Shown here piece by piece: positions 56,667-64,000 of a DNA stretch of 64,000 nucleotides. Origin of the DNA: Algorimicrobium echini (GTDB lineage Bacteria; Bacteroidota; Bacteroidia; Flavobacteriales; Flavobacteriaceae); assembly GCF_900115185.1 (NCBI RefSeq), contig NZ_FOVN01000008.1:18501-82500 (forward strand), given 5' to 3'. Position 1 is the first letter of the stretch. Each line of letters opens with the position of its first letter. A model generated the notes under the pieces. That model worked only from the letters and a program-made list of their open reading frames with translations. It was not told the origin of the DNA and did not search any database. Made by a program: the position numbers and the translations under genes.

Positions 56667-59400
56667 TTTTCCTGCGTTTTATAATTAGAAACAAAAGCAC
56701 TAAAAAGGTTAACGTTCCAATAACGAACCACAAACTATAATTGGTAGATTTAATAGGTTGCATATTTCCAGATATTACAAATCCTGACCAATAGTATGGG
56801 TGTGCCAACGCATTCTGGTTATTATCATGAATAAAAGTTGTTTGTGCTTTTTGTAATGCCACATTTTTATCATCACCTTCGGATAAATTTTTATAAAAAG
56901 CTTCCATAATTTTTAATGAGGAGCCATCGTTAATTTTCCACAGAGTACTGGCTATACTTTTTGCGCCACTAAAATAGAAACCACGAGCCAGACTGATAAA
57001 ACCTTCACCACGTTTTAAATCGCCAATCCCACTTTCGCAAGCACTTAATGTTACTAAACTGGTGTTGCTATTTAAATTATATAAATCACTTACATATAAT
57101 AAATTGCTATTCCCATCTGGTTGAAAGGCTAAATAGGAATACTCTGGATTTTCATCATCTAAAATGGCATGGGTTGCAAAATGTAATAAGCCAAAATCAG
57201 TATTTTCTGTATTGAAATTTTGCAATGTTGCCAGACTATCCGTAAGCATTTTTCCATTGAAATAGTTTAAAATATCTGCAGCTTCAGTTTTATTATTTGG
57301 TAAGGCTAATAGATTATTGGAATCTTGTCCATTAAAGCTAGGAGCAAAGGCTAAAACCTTATTGTTTATGGATTCATTTTCGGAAAGCTGTTTTAGCAAG
57401 GTTGCTGAATTAACATAACTAATAGAACGATTTTCAACTAGATATTTTGTTGAACCCGTTACTGACAGACTAGAAAATGGCAAGTAATTTAATAAGCCAT
57501 CCGCTATAATAATGATATTTTTTTCTGGAACCTTCTCAATACTTGGTGCCACTAATTGGGAGTACAATTGAAATGACGTTTTATTAAGTTCTTCCAAATC
57601 TGATTTTGGGTTGTTTAACATATTATAAACCGAAATAATACTTTTATCTAATGCCACATCACGGCTTATTTGCTGAATAGTTTTATTGTTTTTGGTAATA
57701 GTAATACTATAAATAGCATCATTTCCATAGAAATAGGATAGTAATGCTGTATTAGGTTTTAAGAAATTCTGTAATTCTGGTAAGCTAATCACTTCGGAAT
57801 TGTATTTTAAATCGTAATAAGTTTTATAGTCGGTTTCAATAGTGTTTATTAATTCCCGATAGTCACTTTTAGTATCAAACAAGTCGGCTTCTAAATCGGT
57901 ATTTCCACCTGTATTCAATTGCTTTTCCAAATAGGTGATTCGCGACTTTAGCACTTGTTCTTCTTCAATTATGTTTTCGGGAATGTTAGCAAATTTCGTG
58001 GCTTTGGTACTTAACAACGCTTCCATTAAAAGAACCGATTTACTTTTTTCCGAATAGTAAAATGCGGTGTCAATTAGACTGTCATGCTTGGTTTGTTGGT
58101 GTTGTTTAAAACTGGCCTCTAAAGCAGATTCAAATACAGGAAAGGCGTCTTCCATTAAAAAGAGTTTGTCTGAATTGTTTTTAAAGGTTGGTTTCAACTG
58201 GTCAAGAATTTCTATAGCGTAACCCGTAGTTTTTATACTTGCTTTATAACCATTTAAGCTATTTAAAGCCTGTGTTTTGTGTTTTAAAAGTTGTAGATAC
58301 TTAATCTGATTTATGGTTGCCGAATTTTTTTTTAAATGTTGTTCTGCTAATTGATATTGAGTCAAAGCTTTTTTGGGCTGATTAAACTGCACATGTAATA
58401 AACCCATTTCTTGGTAGGCTTGCGCCAATTTATTGTTTTGAGTAGTTTGCGGGTTCGCTTTTGTAATGTCTATTACAGTCTGCAAAGCCACTTCGGCTTC
58501 TGCATAATTGCCTTCTGCTTCACTAATATGCGCACTTGATGTGTAATACCGATCTATAAAAGGATGCTCTTCGGATAAATAAGGTTTCATTTTTTCTAAA
58601 TAATACGCAGCACTATCTGTTTGTTTGAGTTTTAAATGGTTATCAATAATGCGTTGGTAAGACGTAATAATCCGGTTGCTGTTTTTAGTTATTTGAATGT
58701 AATAATCTAAAACTTGAAGAATGCTCTTGTTGGCTTTTTCATATTGCCCTTCTTTTTGATAAATATCGGCTAATAGTATTTGAATATTATTAGAAAAACC
58801 AATATCAAACCCTGAATTCTCTTTGGTTATTCGTAAGGTTTTTTCATAGAAGTCTTTGGCGAGTTTAAATTTACCTTCATTGACATAAAGTTTACCTACA
58901 AAGCTAGTTGTAGATAAATACATGTTCAGGATTTCAGGGTCTTGTAAATAGTTTGGATTTTTTTCCAAGTTTTGTATTAAATCATCAAAATAGTTTATAG
59001 CTTTTTTGTAATTATTTAAATCATATTCATATAGACCTTTGGTGTATTTTAGAGCTGAAGTATAATAGTTTTTTAAGTAGATAGTATCTATTACCTTTTT
59101 GTTTTTTACAAAAATAGAATCTAACTGTTGTATGTTTTTTTTTATGATATATAAATCATTATGGAAATTGGCTGCCCAAGACTCTCTAATTAAAGCTTCT
59201 AAATGATACTCGATAACTTGGTGCTCAATGGATTTTCGTTTTATGCGATTAAAATAAAAATAGGCAGAGTCTTTCTGAAGGTAATAGTATTGGTATGCTT
59301 TATCAAAATCAGTATATATTTCATCTAGATAGAAATCGTCTTGCGCATAATTAGCATAAGAAACCAAGATTGTAAGTGTTGAAAGTAAAAAATTGCGCAT
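56659..59400 (-). CDS. TPR-CHAT domain protein, membrane-anchored caspase-like protease
   Basis: 913 residues. Signal peptide (~1-19). Tetratricopeptide repeats over ~100-420 (including IQILLADIYQKEGQYEKANKSI, AQAYQEMGLLHVQFNQPKKAL) and a helical region. The CHAT cysteine-protease domain occupies ~570-870, with the catalytic dyad His744 in LLHFATHAILDD and Cys788 in LVTLSACESGIGD. One membrane helix at ~888-907 precedes an RRK tail at the C-terminus. Topology places the protease in the periplasm, tethered to the inner membrane. Convergent with the sigma/anti-sigma operon and followed on its own strand by no gene. Confidence 0.92.
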   Translation of the reverse strand: MRNFLLSTLTILVSYANYAQDDFYLDEIYTDFDKAYQYYYLQKDSAYFYFNRIKRKSIEHQVIEYHLEALIRESWAANFHNDLYIIKKNIQQLDSIFVKNKKVIDTIYLKNYYTSALKYTKGLYEYDLNNYKKAINYFDDLIQNLEKNPNYLQDPEILNMYLSTTSFVGKLYVNEGKFKLAKDFYEKTLRITKENSGFDIGFSNNIQILLADIYQKEGQYEKANKSILQVLDYYIQITKNSNRIITSYQRIIDNHLKLKQTDSAAYYLEKMKPYLSEEHPFIDRYYTSSAHISEAEGNYAEAEVALQTVIDITKANPQTTQNNKLAQAYQEMGLLHVQFNQPKKALTQYQLAEQHLKKNSATINQIKYLQLLKHKTQALNSLNGYKASIKTTGYAIEILDQLKPTFKNNSDKLFLMEDAFPVFESALEASFKQHQQTKHDSLIDTAFYYSEKSKSVLLMEALLSTKATKFANIPENIIEEEQVLKSRITYLEKQLNTGGNTDLEADLFDTKSDYRELINTIETDYKTYYDLKYNSEVISLPELQNFLKPNTALLSYFYGNDAIYSITITKNNKTIQQISRDVALDKSIISVYNMLNNPKSDLEELNKTSFQLYSQLVAPSIEKVPEKNIIIIADGLLNYLPFSSLSVTGSTKYLVENRSISYVNSATLLKQLSENESINNKVLAFAPSFNGQDSNNLLALPNNKTEAADILNYFNGKMLTDSLATLQNFNTENTDFGLLHFATHAILDDENPEYSYLAFQPDGNSNLLYVSDLYNLNSNTSLVTLSACESGIGDLKRGEGFISLARGFYFSGAKSIASTLWKINDGSSLKIMEAFYKNLSEGDDKNVALQKAQTTFIHDNNQNALAHPYYWSGFVISGNMQPIKSTNYSLWFVIGTLTFLVLLFLIIKRRKTN

Positions 59401-59401
59401 A

Positions 59402-59437
59402 AAAAAAGCTTTAAGTAAAGTTACAAAAAGCTTTTTT
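59402..59437 (-). terminator. Terminator between the lipoprotein and CHAT genes
   Basis: 10-bp stem of an A-run plus GCTT (59402-59411 with 59428-59437), 16-base loop, T-run on the minus strand, directly before the CHAT ATG. It would end much of the lipoprotein transcript and limit read-through into the CHAT gene. Confidence 0.65.
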
Positions 59438-59457
59438 ATAATGTCATGTTATAGCGT

Positions 59458-60135
59458 TTAATAGAATCTTACATTCAAACTGTAAGATGCGGTTGCGCCA
59501 TTAATGTCTTGTCTTTCTACAATTAGAATTACTTGACCCGTAAAATTATTTAGGGAAGCCGGTTGAATAGATACCACACCATTATAATTTTCAGAAGGTA
59601 CAAAACTACCAAACGTTACAGTTTCAATTTCTTCTTCTGTGTTGTAATCTAATATTCTGATATTTAAATTTGCAATATCAGGTGTCATTGTGATAAAACT
59701 AAAACCGCCTGCTAGTGGCACACAGCCAATACAAGGCGAAGGTGGTGGTGGTGGATTAGGAGGTCTTCTAGGAACGCGTGGCGGTAAAACATATTCAGCT
59801 TCTATTCCCATCTGAATCGCTAAATTTGAATTAAGTATGTCCAATTGCTGTTCTGCTTCATTGAGTTGTAGCTCTATTTCTGGAGTACCTTGATTATTGT
59901 CTATTAAATCTTGAAGCATGAAAATGGTGTTTTCAGTGCTTATTATTTCTTCTTCTAGGTACAAAATGTACAAATCGCCTTCGTACAAATTGTTTTCAGA
60001 AGTTAAAACAATACCGTTATCTGGTGGGTTGATTATTACATCATCTTCGTCACAACTTATAAAAGCAAATGGAAGACCAATTAAAAGAATAAAAACAAAA
60101 CTTAATTTTCTCATAATTTGAAATATTACAGTCAT
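59458..60135 (-). CDS. Lipoprotein with coiled-coil and proline-rich segment
   Basis: 225 residues from the first ATG; the Met at codon 8 (MRKLSFVFILLIGLPFAFIS followed by the lipobox Cys) is the more likely start, at 60114. Mature part begins CDEDDV. A helical, coiled-coil-like stretch (LYLEEEIISTENTIFMLQDLIDNN, LNEAEQQLDILNS) is followed by a proline run (PPRVPRRPPNPPPPPSPC) and a ~90-residue beta domain. The two Cys of PCIGC flank the end of the proline segment. Unknown family. Same strand as, and upstream of, the CHAT gene, probably part of the same module. Confidence 0.7.
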   Translation of the reverse strand: MTVIFQIMRKLSFVFILLIGLPFAFISCDEDDVIINPPDNGIVLTSENNLYEGDLYILYLEEEIISTENTIFMLQDLIDNNQGTPEIELQLNEAEQQLDILNSNLAIQMGIEAEYVLPPRVPRRPPNPPPPPSPCIGCVPLAGGFSFITMTPDIANLNIRILDYNTEEEIETVTFGSFVPSENYNGVVSIQPASLNNFTGQVILIVERQDINGATASYSLNVRFY

Positions 60136-60232
60136 TTAATCACCTTAATAACGGTTAAGTTATAAAGTTAACAATTTTAAAGATATAATATTGTGAAAAA
60201 AAGATTTTTTTGTTTCAAACGGCTGATTATAA

Positions 60233-62668
60233 TTAGTTTATCTGATAAATTAAAATGGTGTTATTATCACCTTTAGTAACAAACTCTAAATTTCTGCCTT
60301 TGTCTATATTGGCCATATCTATTTGAGATGTACCATAAACAGGGAAGTTTGGAAGTAATTTGGCATTACTGTCAAATAAGAAAACTTTTTGAGTTTGCTT
60401 ATCGGTAACCGATACGTAAATTTTATCATTTAAATAAAAGATGTTTGGTTTGCTGTAGCTACCATAATCCAACTCATAGGTATTACTTTTTATAGTCAAT
60501 CTGTTTTCTGATAAAGCTACAAGCGTTTTACTAGTTGTTTCTAAATAGTGCTGATCCGTTAAGCCTAAATCTTTAGCTGCTGTGTTTCCTTTTGTGTCAA
60601 TGGTTACCAACTGCCCATTAGTGGTTGTGGTTGCAAAATTACCTTTATACAAATATACGGCTTCGTCAGAATAGGAGTAATCCACTTTTGGTGTTACACG
60701 AGTTTTTCCAACACGGTCTAATATGTATAATTTTTTGGCTGTTTTAAATAGCAAATAGTCTTTTCTGCCAATTCTAATGTGCTGAGGTTGATGTATGATA
60801 TTATCGGCTGTTTTTTCAAAATTGAAACCTTTAACCGTTTTGCCATGATCATCCAACATTATAACGTTTTTACCTTGTGTTACCATTAAACGGTATTTTC
60901 TATTTCCGTCATAATCAAAAACTGAAAGGGGTTGGGTAATAGCATCATTAAACTTTAAAGGAAAAGGCTTCACATCTTTACCATTTCTATCCAATACATA
61001 AACCCGATTAGTAGTGGCAAAAGCCAGTTGTAATCGGCCGTTTTTATACATGTCTATCTGTTCAATTCTACCAAGTATGGCGCCTTGTAATTGTTTTTTC
61101 CAAAGAATTTTTCCGCTACTAGAAATTAAGTATAGATTGTTTTTTATATCCTGAACGGCAATTTCTTTTTCATTAGTAATATGGTTTGTAACAAGTTGTG
61201 GACTCTTTAATAAGTCAGCATCAATTTTTACTGCCGTTATTTCAGTTACAGAATTATCTATAACACGTGTTTTTCCTTTTTGAATAACCGCATTTACGTG
61301 AGCAAAATTAGTGTCGTATATAAATTGTAAACCCGTTGCGTTAAATGCGTCAAGCTTTAAGTTTAAACTGTCGTTTAGATTTCTGTTTATAATGGTCTTT
61401 AATTTATCTGGATTTACAATACTTAAAAGCGAGGCTTCGTCGCTAAATTGGTCTTTCAGACTTTTATAGGAACTTTGAGTACTGAATGTTGTTTGATTTT
61501 TATAACTAGCTATTATGGTATGTAAAAACTCAGTGTTATTTGAAAAAACAATAAAATTATCCACAATACAGTACTTATTGGCTTCATTAAAATTGATAAA
61601 TGGCGAAAATGTTTTTAAGAAAAGTTCTGGCTGGCTAAAATTAAAAATATCAATATCTCGATATGTTTCAATCATATCTTGATCGTTTAGGAGCGCATCT
61701 TTAGTAATATAAACGTCCAAAGAATTTAATATGATGGCGCGGTTGTTGCCTTCATAAATAACACCTGTTTCAATGACATTATCTAACAAGGTGGTGGTTA
61801 GGGTAGAGTCACCTTTTTTAAGTGTGATGAGGTTTTTATTAAAAACAGTGTAATCATTAAATGTAAGACTCAAAAAGCCATCACTATTAGAAGGTGTAAT
61901 TGTTGCTAGTTTATTTTCTTGTGGCTTGGTGTTTTTAAATACATCCATTAGTTTTTTTGTAGAATCGGCCGTTTTTACAACGCCATTTAATTTTAGTGCA
62001 TTTTGATCAATATCCACATCAAAAAACAAAAAATCTGTTAATGTTGAGGTGTTCAAGGTTTCATTAATGAAAAAACTATTAAAGTGAATGTCCTTTTTCT
62101 TATTAATAAAAACGGAAAGTTGATTGTCAGCATTAGATGAATTAATAAGCGCCTTTATAGTTGGATGAATTTTATCATCTTCCAGTGTGGCAACTAACAG
62201 TGCTTTGTTAGATGCACCAATAAATACACTGTCTTTAGTAACGCTAAACAATTCATGATTTCCAACAGTACTTTTGGTAATGGTATGTTTGTTATATTTT
62301 AAAGTTTCAATACTGTGGTTTGGTAATGAATCAATGAGAAATAACTCTGGTTTTATTTTGGTGATGATTGAAAAGTCTAAACTATCACTATCATTGGTGT
62401 TAAATACGGACAGGTATAAATCGTCTTCTGTTTTTATATATTGTAAAAGCGCTAGTTTTTTTGAAAGATTTTTATAGCTATCAGCGCTTTCTAACGTTTG
62501 TAAAAAAGCATTGTTGGTGATATTGCTTTTTAAACTACCAATATTTTTCATTTTAATAATAACAGCCGCGTCATTATTAAGATAATCCATTAATTGTGTC
62601 TTCTTCTTAGAGGAGTTACACCCTAAAAACAAGAGACCTAGTGTACATAAAAACCAAATGTTTTTCAT
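60233..62668 (-). CDS. Large lipoprotein with C-terminal beta-propeller-like repeats
   Basis: 811 residues. Lipoprotein signal ending LLFLGC (Cys17), followed by NSSKKK. The N-terminal ~450 residues are mixed alpha/beta without a recognised motif (DUF3352-like wording is possible). The last ~310 residues contain PQQ/WD-like repeats of the form LYLISSSGKILWKK, VYVLDRNGKDVKPF, VIMLDDHGKTVKG, LYILDRVGKTR, LVTIDTKGNT. No enzyme motif. Genes like this next to rnhB are common in Flavobacteriia; role unknown, likely outer or inner membrane-attached in the periplasm. Confidence 0.7.
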   Translation of the reverse strand: MKNIWFLCTLGLLFLGCNSSKKKTQLMDYLNNDAAVIIKMKNIGSLKSNITNNAFLQTLESADSYKNLSKKLALLQYIKTEDDLYLSVFNTNDSDSLDFSIITKIKPELFLIDSLPNHSIETLKYNKHTITKSTVGNHELFSVTKDSVFIGASNKALLVATLEDDKIHPTIKALINSSNADNQLSVFINKKKDIHFNSFFINETLNTSTLTDFLFFDVDIDQNALKLNGVVKTADSTKKLMDVFKNTKPQENKLATITPSNSDGFLSLTFNDYTVFNKNLITLKKGDSTLTTTLLDNVIETGVIYEGNNRAIILNSLDVYITKDALLNDQDMIETYRDIDIFNFSQPELFLKTFSPFINFNEANKYCIVDNFIVFSNNTEFLHTIIASYKNQTTFSTQSSYKSLKDQFSDEASLLSIVNPDKLKTIINRNLNDSLNLKLDAFNATGLQFIYDTNFAHVNAVIQKGKTRVIDNSVTEITAVKIDADLLKSPQLVTNHITNEKEIAVQDIKNNLYLISSSGKILWKKQLQGAILGRIEQIDMYKNGRLQLAFATTNRVYVLDRNGKDVKPFPLKFNDAITQPLSVFDYDGNRKYRLMVTQGKNVIMLDDHGKTVKGFNFEKTADNIIHQPQHIRIGRKDYLLFKTAKKLYILDRVGKTRVTPKVDYSYSDEAVYLYKGNFATTTTNGQLVTIDTKGNTAAKDLGLTDQHYLETTSKTLVALSENRLTIKSNTYELDYGSYSKPNIFYLNDKIYVSVTDKQTQKVFLFDSNAKLLPNFPVYGTSQIDMANIDKGRNLEFVTKGDNNTILIYQIN

Positions 62669-62733
62669 TGATGAGGGAATTTATACAAACCTACATAAAT
62701 AATTTATAGGTTTAAAATGTATCAAGACTGAAA

Positions 62734-63333
62734 TTACAATTCCATTTTAAGCTGTTCAGGTAATAGTCTAAAGGACTTTCGGTGGTATTTTGTTGGACCA
62801 TATTTTCTAATAGCCTCGCGATGTTCTTTGGTTGGATAACCTTTATTTTGTTTCCAATTATACATGGGGAATTCTTCGTGAATGGTTTCCATATAAACAT
62901 CTCTGTACGTTTTAGCTAAAATGGAAGCGGCAGCAATACTCAAAAATTTTGAATCTCCTTTCACAATCGTTTCATAAGGAATGTTTTCAAAGGGTTTAAA
63001 CTTATTACCATCTACAATTATAAATTCTGGTTTAATTTTTAGTGATTCAATAGATTGATGCATGGCTAAAATTGACGCGTTTAATATGTTGATACTATCA
63101 ATTTTAGTCGGATGAATATGTGCAAAACCAAAAGTTACGGCATTTTGTTCTATAATAGGCTTTAAAATATTTCGTTTCTTTTCAGAGAGCATTTTTGAAT
63201 CATTTAAAAGAACATTTTCAAAATGTTCAGGAAGAATCACAGCAGCTGCCGTAACAGGGCCTGCTAAACAGCCTCTGCCAGCTTCGTCTGTGCCACATTC
63301 TAACGTAAAATCTGAATATTGTAATTTTAGCAT
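62734..63333 (-). CDS. rnhB: Ribonuclease HII
   Basis: 199 residues. Acidic catalytic set: Asp16/Glu17 in [15 protein letters not shown], Asp in IIVDGNKF, and [19 protein letters not shown]. Removes the RNA part of DNA-RNA hybrids and initiates excision of single misincorporated ribonucleotides. 65 bases upstream of the propeller lipoprotein, same strand, so possibly co-transcribed. Confidence 0.96.
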   Translation of the reverse strand: MLKLQYSDFTLECGTDEAGRGCLAGPVTAAAVILPEHFENVLLNDSKMLSEKKRNILKPIIEQNAVTFGFAHIHPTKIDSINILNASILAMHQSIESLKIKPEFIIVDGNKFKPFENIPYETIVKGDSKFLSIAAASILAKTYRDVYMETIHEEFPMYNWKQNKGYPTKEHREAIRKYGPTKYHRKSFRLLPEQLKMEL

Positions 63334-63375
63334 GTAAATAATTCTTAATATAATGACGTTATTATAAATTGTATA

Positions 63376-63383
63376 TACATTTG
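63376..63383 (+). promoter_or_regulatory. -7 box for the porin-like gene
   Basis: TACATTTG, an exact TAnnTTTG match, 19 bases before the ATG at 63403. No TTG is found at the preferred spacing upstream, so only the -7 element is supported. Confidence 0.5.
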
Positions 63384-63402
63384 CAAGGTCGAAAAAATAA
63401 TT

Positions 63403-64000
63403 ATGAGGAAAATATTTTTAGCTGTTTTTTTAATGTTCTGCGTGAATATAGTGGTTGCTCAAACCAAACCAACTATTACTAGAGATGGCTCGGTTAATCA
63501 AACAAATACTATTTATGGAGATTCATTATCAAAACGCTCTTCGGAAAGTACCAGTATTAAGGATATTAAAAATTTCGATGCTAAAATAGAACAGTATCTT
63601 ATAATATCTGAAAATAATGACACTACGTATGTTGATACAACTTTAACCATTCAAAAAGAATATAAGTTTAATTATTTACGAAGAGATAATTTTGAACTAT
63701 TACCATTTTCCAATGTTGGTCAAACCTATAACTCTTTAAGTTATACTTATAAGAGGGATGCTTTGATGCCCTTGTTTGGAGCTAGAGCACGCCATTTTAA
63801 TTATATGGAAATTGAAGATATTAATTATTACGAAGTACCGACACCATTTACAGAACTTTATTATAAAACGGCCTTTAAGCAAGGACAGCAATTAGATGCT
63901 TTTTTTACTGTAAATACCTCCAAACAATTAAATTTCTCTATAGCTTACAAAGGTTTGAGGTCTTTAGGTAAATATCAGCATATATTGACCAGCACAGGTA
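63403..64000 (+). CDS. Putative porin (Porin_10-like), 5' part only
   Basis: Open from ATG at 63403 to the right edge, 199 codons. Signal peptide ([20 protein letters not shown]), then an N-terminal region ([26 protein letters not shown] and [22 protein letters not shown]) with the wording of the large Bacteroidota 'putative porin' outer-membrane barrel family. Divergent from rnhB. The barrel lies outside the window. Confidence 0.7.
   Translation, partial: MRKIFLAVFLMFCVNIVVAQTKPTITRDGSVNQTNTIYGDSLSKRSSESTSIKDIKNFDAKIEQYLIISENNDTTYVDTTLTIQKEYKFNYLRRDNFELLPFSNVGQTYNSLSYTYKRDALMPLFGARARHFNYMEIEDINYYEVPTPFTELYYKTAFKQGQQLDAFFTVNTSKQLNFSIAYKGLRSLGKYQHILTSTG

Noticed and set aside
56659..59400. 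CHAT gene as part of a CRISPR (Craspase) or gasdermin defence system
   Set aside because: It has a signal peptide and membrane anchor, and no CRISPR effector, gasdermin or nuclease gene is nearby; the sigma/anti-sigma context fits envelope signalling better.

Overview
The window is from a low-GC member of the Bacteroidota, most likely the family Flavobacteriaceae. The evidence is a SusC/SusD pair, a type IX secretion C-terminal sorting domain, promoters of the TTTG-N19-TAnnTTTG class, AT-rich short 5' leaders without strong Shine-Dalgarno sequences, and the gene order rplQ-carA-eno-gltA. The genus cannot be fixed from the sequence alone.

Layout. 1-2.8 kb: a truncated rarA, a rhomboid protease and rlmB. 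2.8-9.4 kb: a four-gene outer-membrane uptake operon (SusC, SusD-like and two lipoproteins) with no degradative enzyme beside it. 9.5-11.2 kb: an Omp85-like outer-membrane protein. 11.3-28.7 kb: the fused str-S10-spc-alpha ribosomal superoperon from rpsL to rplQ, including fusA, secY, infA, a small rpmJ and rpoA. It has an internal multi-hairpin leader before rplC and a hairpin plus promoter before rpsD. 28.8-30.4 kb: two tandem paralogous secreted proteins of unknown function. 30.5-35.5 kb: carA, eno, gltA and a DDAH-like amidinohydrolase, mostly separated by clear terminators. 35.5-38.0 kb: a secreted M28 peptidase, a YceI-like protein and an HD hydrolase.

38.1-45.7 kb is the accessory part. 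After a decayed gene come several co-oriented orphan genes. Three consecutive units are each bounded by a private, perfectly complementary GTT-N6/7 ... N6/7-AAC pair and separated by large foldable palindromic elements. This is the architecture of an integron cassette array, but no integrase is in view. The largest unit carries an abutting or overlapping three-gene set: a GT4 glycosyltransferase-radical SAM/SPASM fusion, a histidine phosphatase and a WG-like repeat protein.

45.8-50.8 kb returns to core genes (lysS, a Pmp3-like peptide, lipB, a TspO-like protein, an LpxR-like lipid A deacylase). A 13-copy CCTAATC heptamer array lies just upstream of the lipB promoter. 50.8-60.1 kb holds an NdpA-like nucleoid protein and a probable cell-envelope regulon. 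An ECF-type sigma factor and a membrane anti-sigma-like partner lie beside a membrane-anchored TPR-CHAT protease and a lipoprotein. Four neighbouring divergent envelope genes (two collagen-like lipoproteins, a beta-barrel and a kelch lipoprotein) and the sigma gene itself share an exact ATGTTAACC nonamer followed 15-16 bases later by (C/T)ATnAA. I interpret this as the promoter recognised by the sigma factor. 60.2-64 kb: a large propeller-like lipoprotein, rnhB and the start of a putative porin gene.

The two most novel signals are the integron-like cassette array with its glycosyltransferase/radical-SAM cassette and the ECF-sigma/CHAT envelope regulon with its shared promoter.
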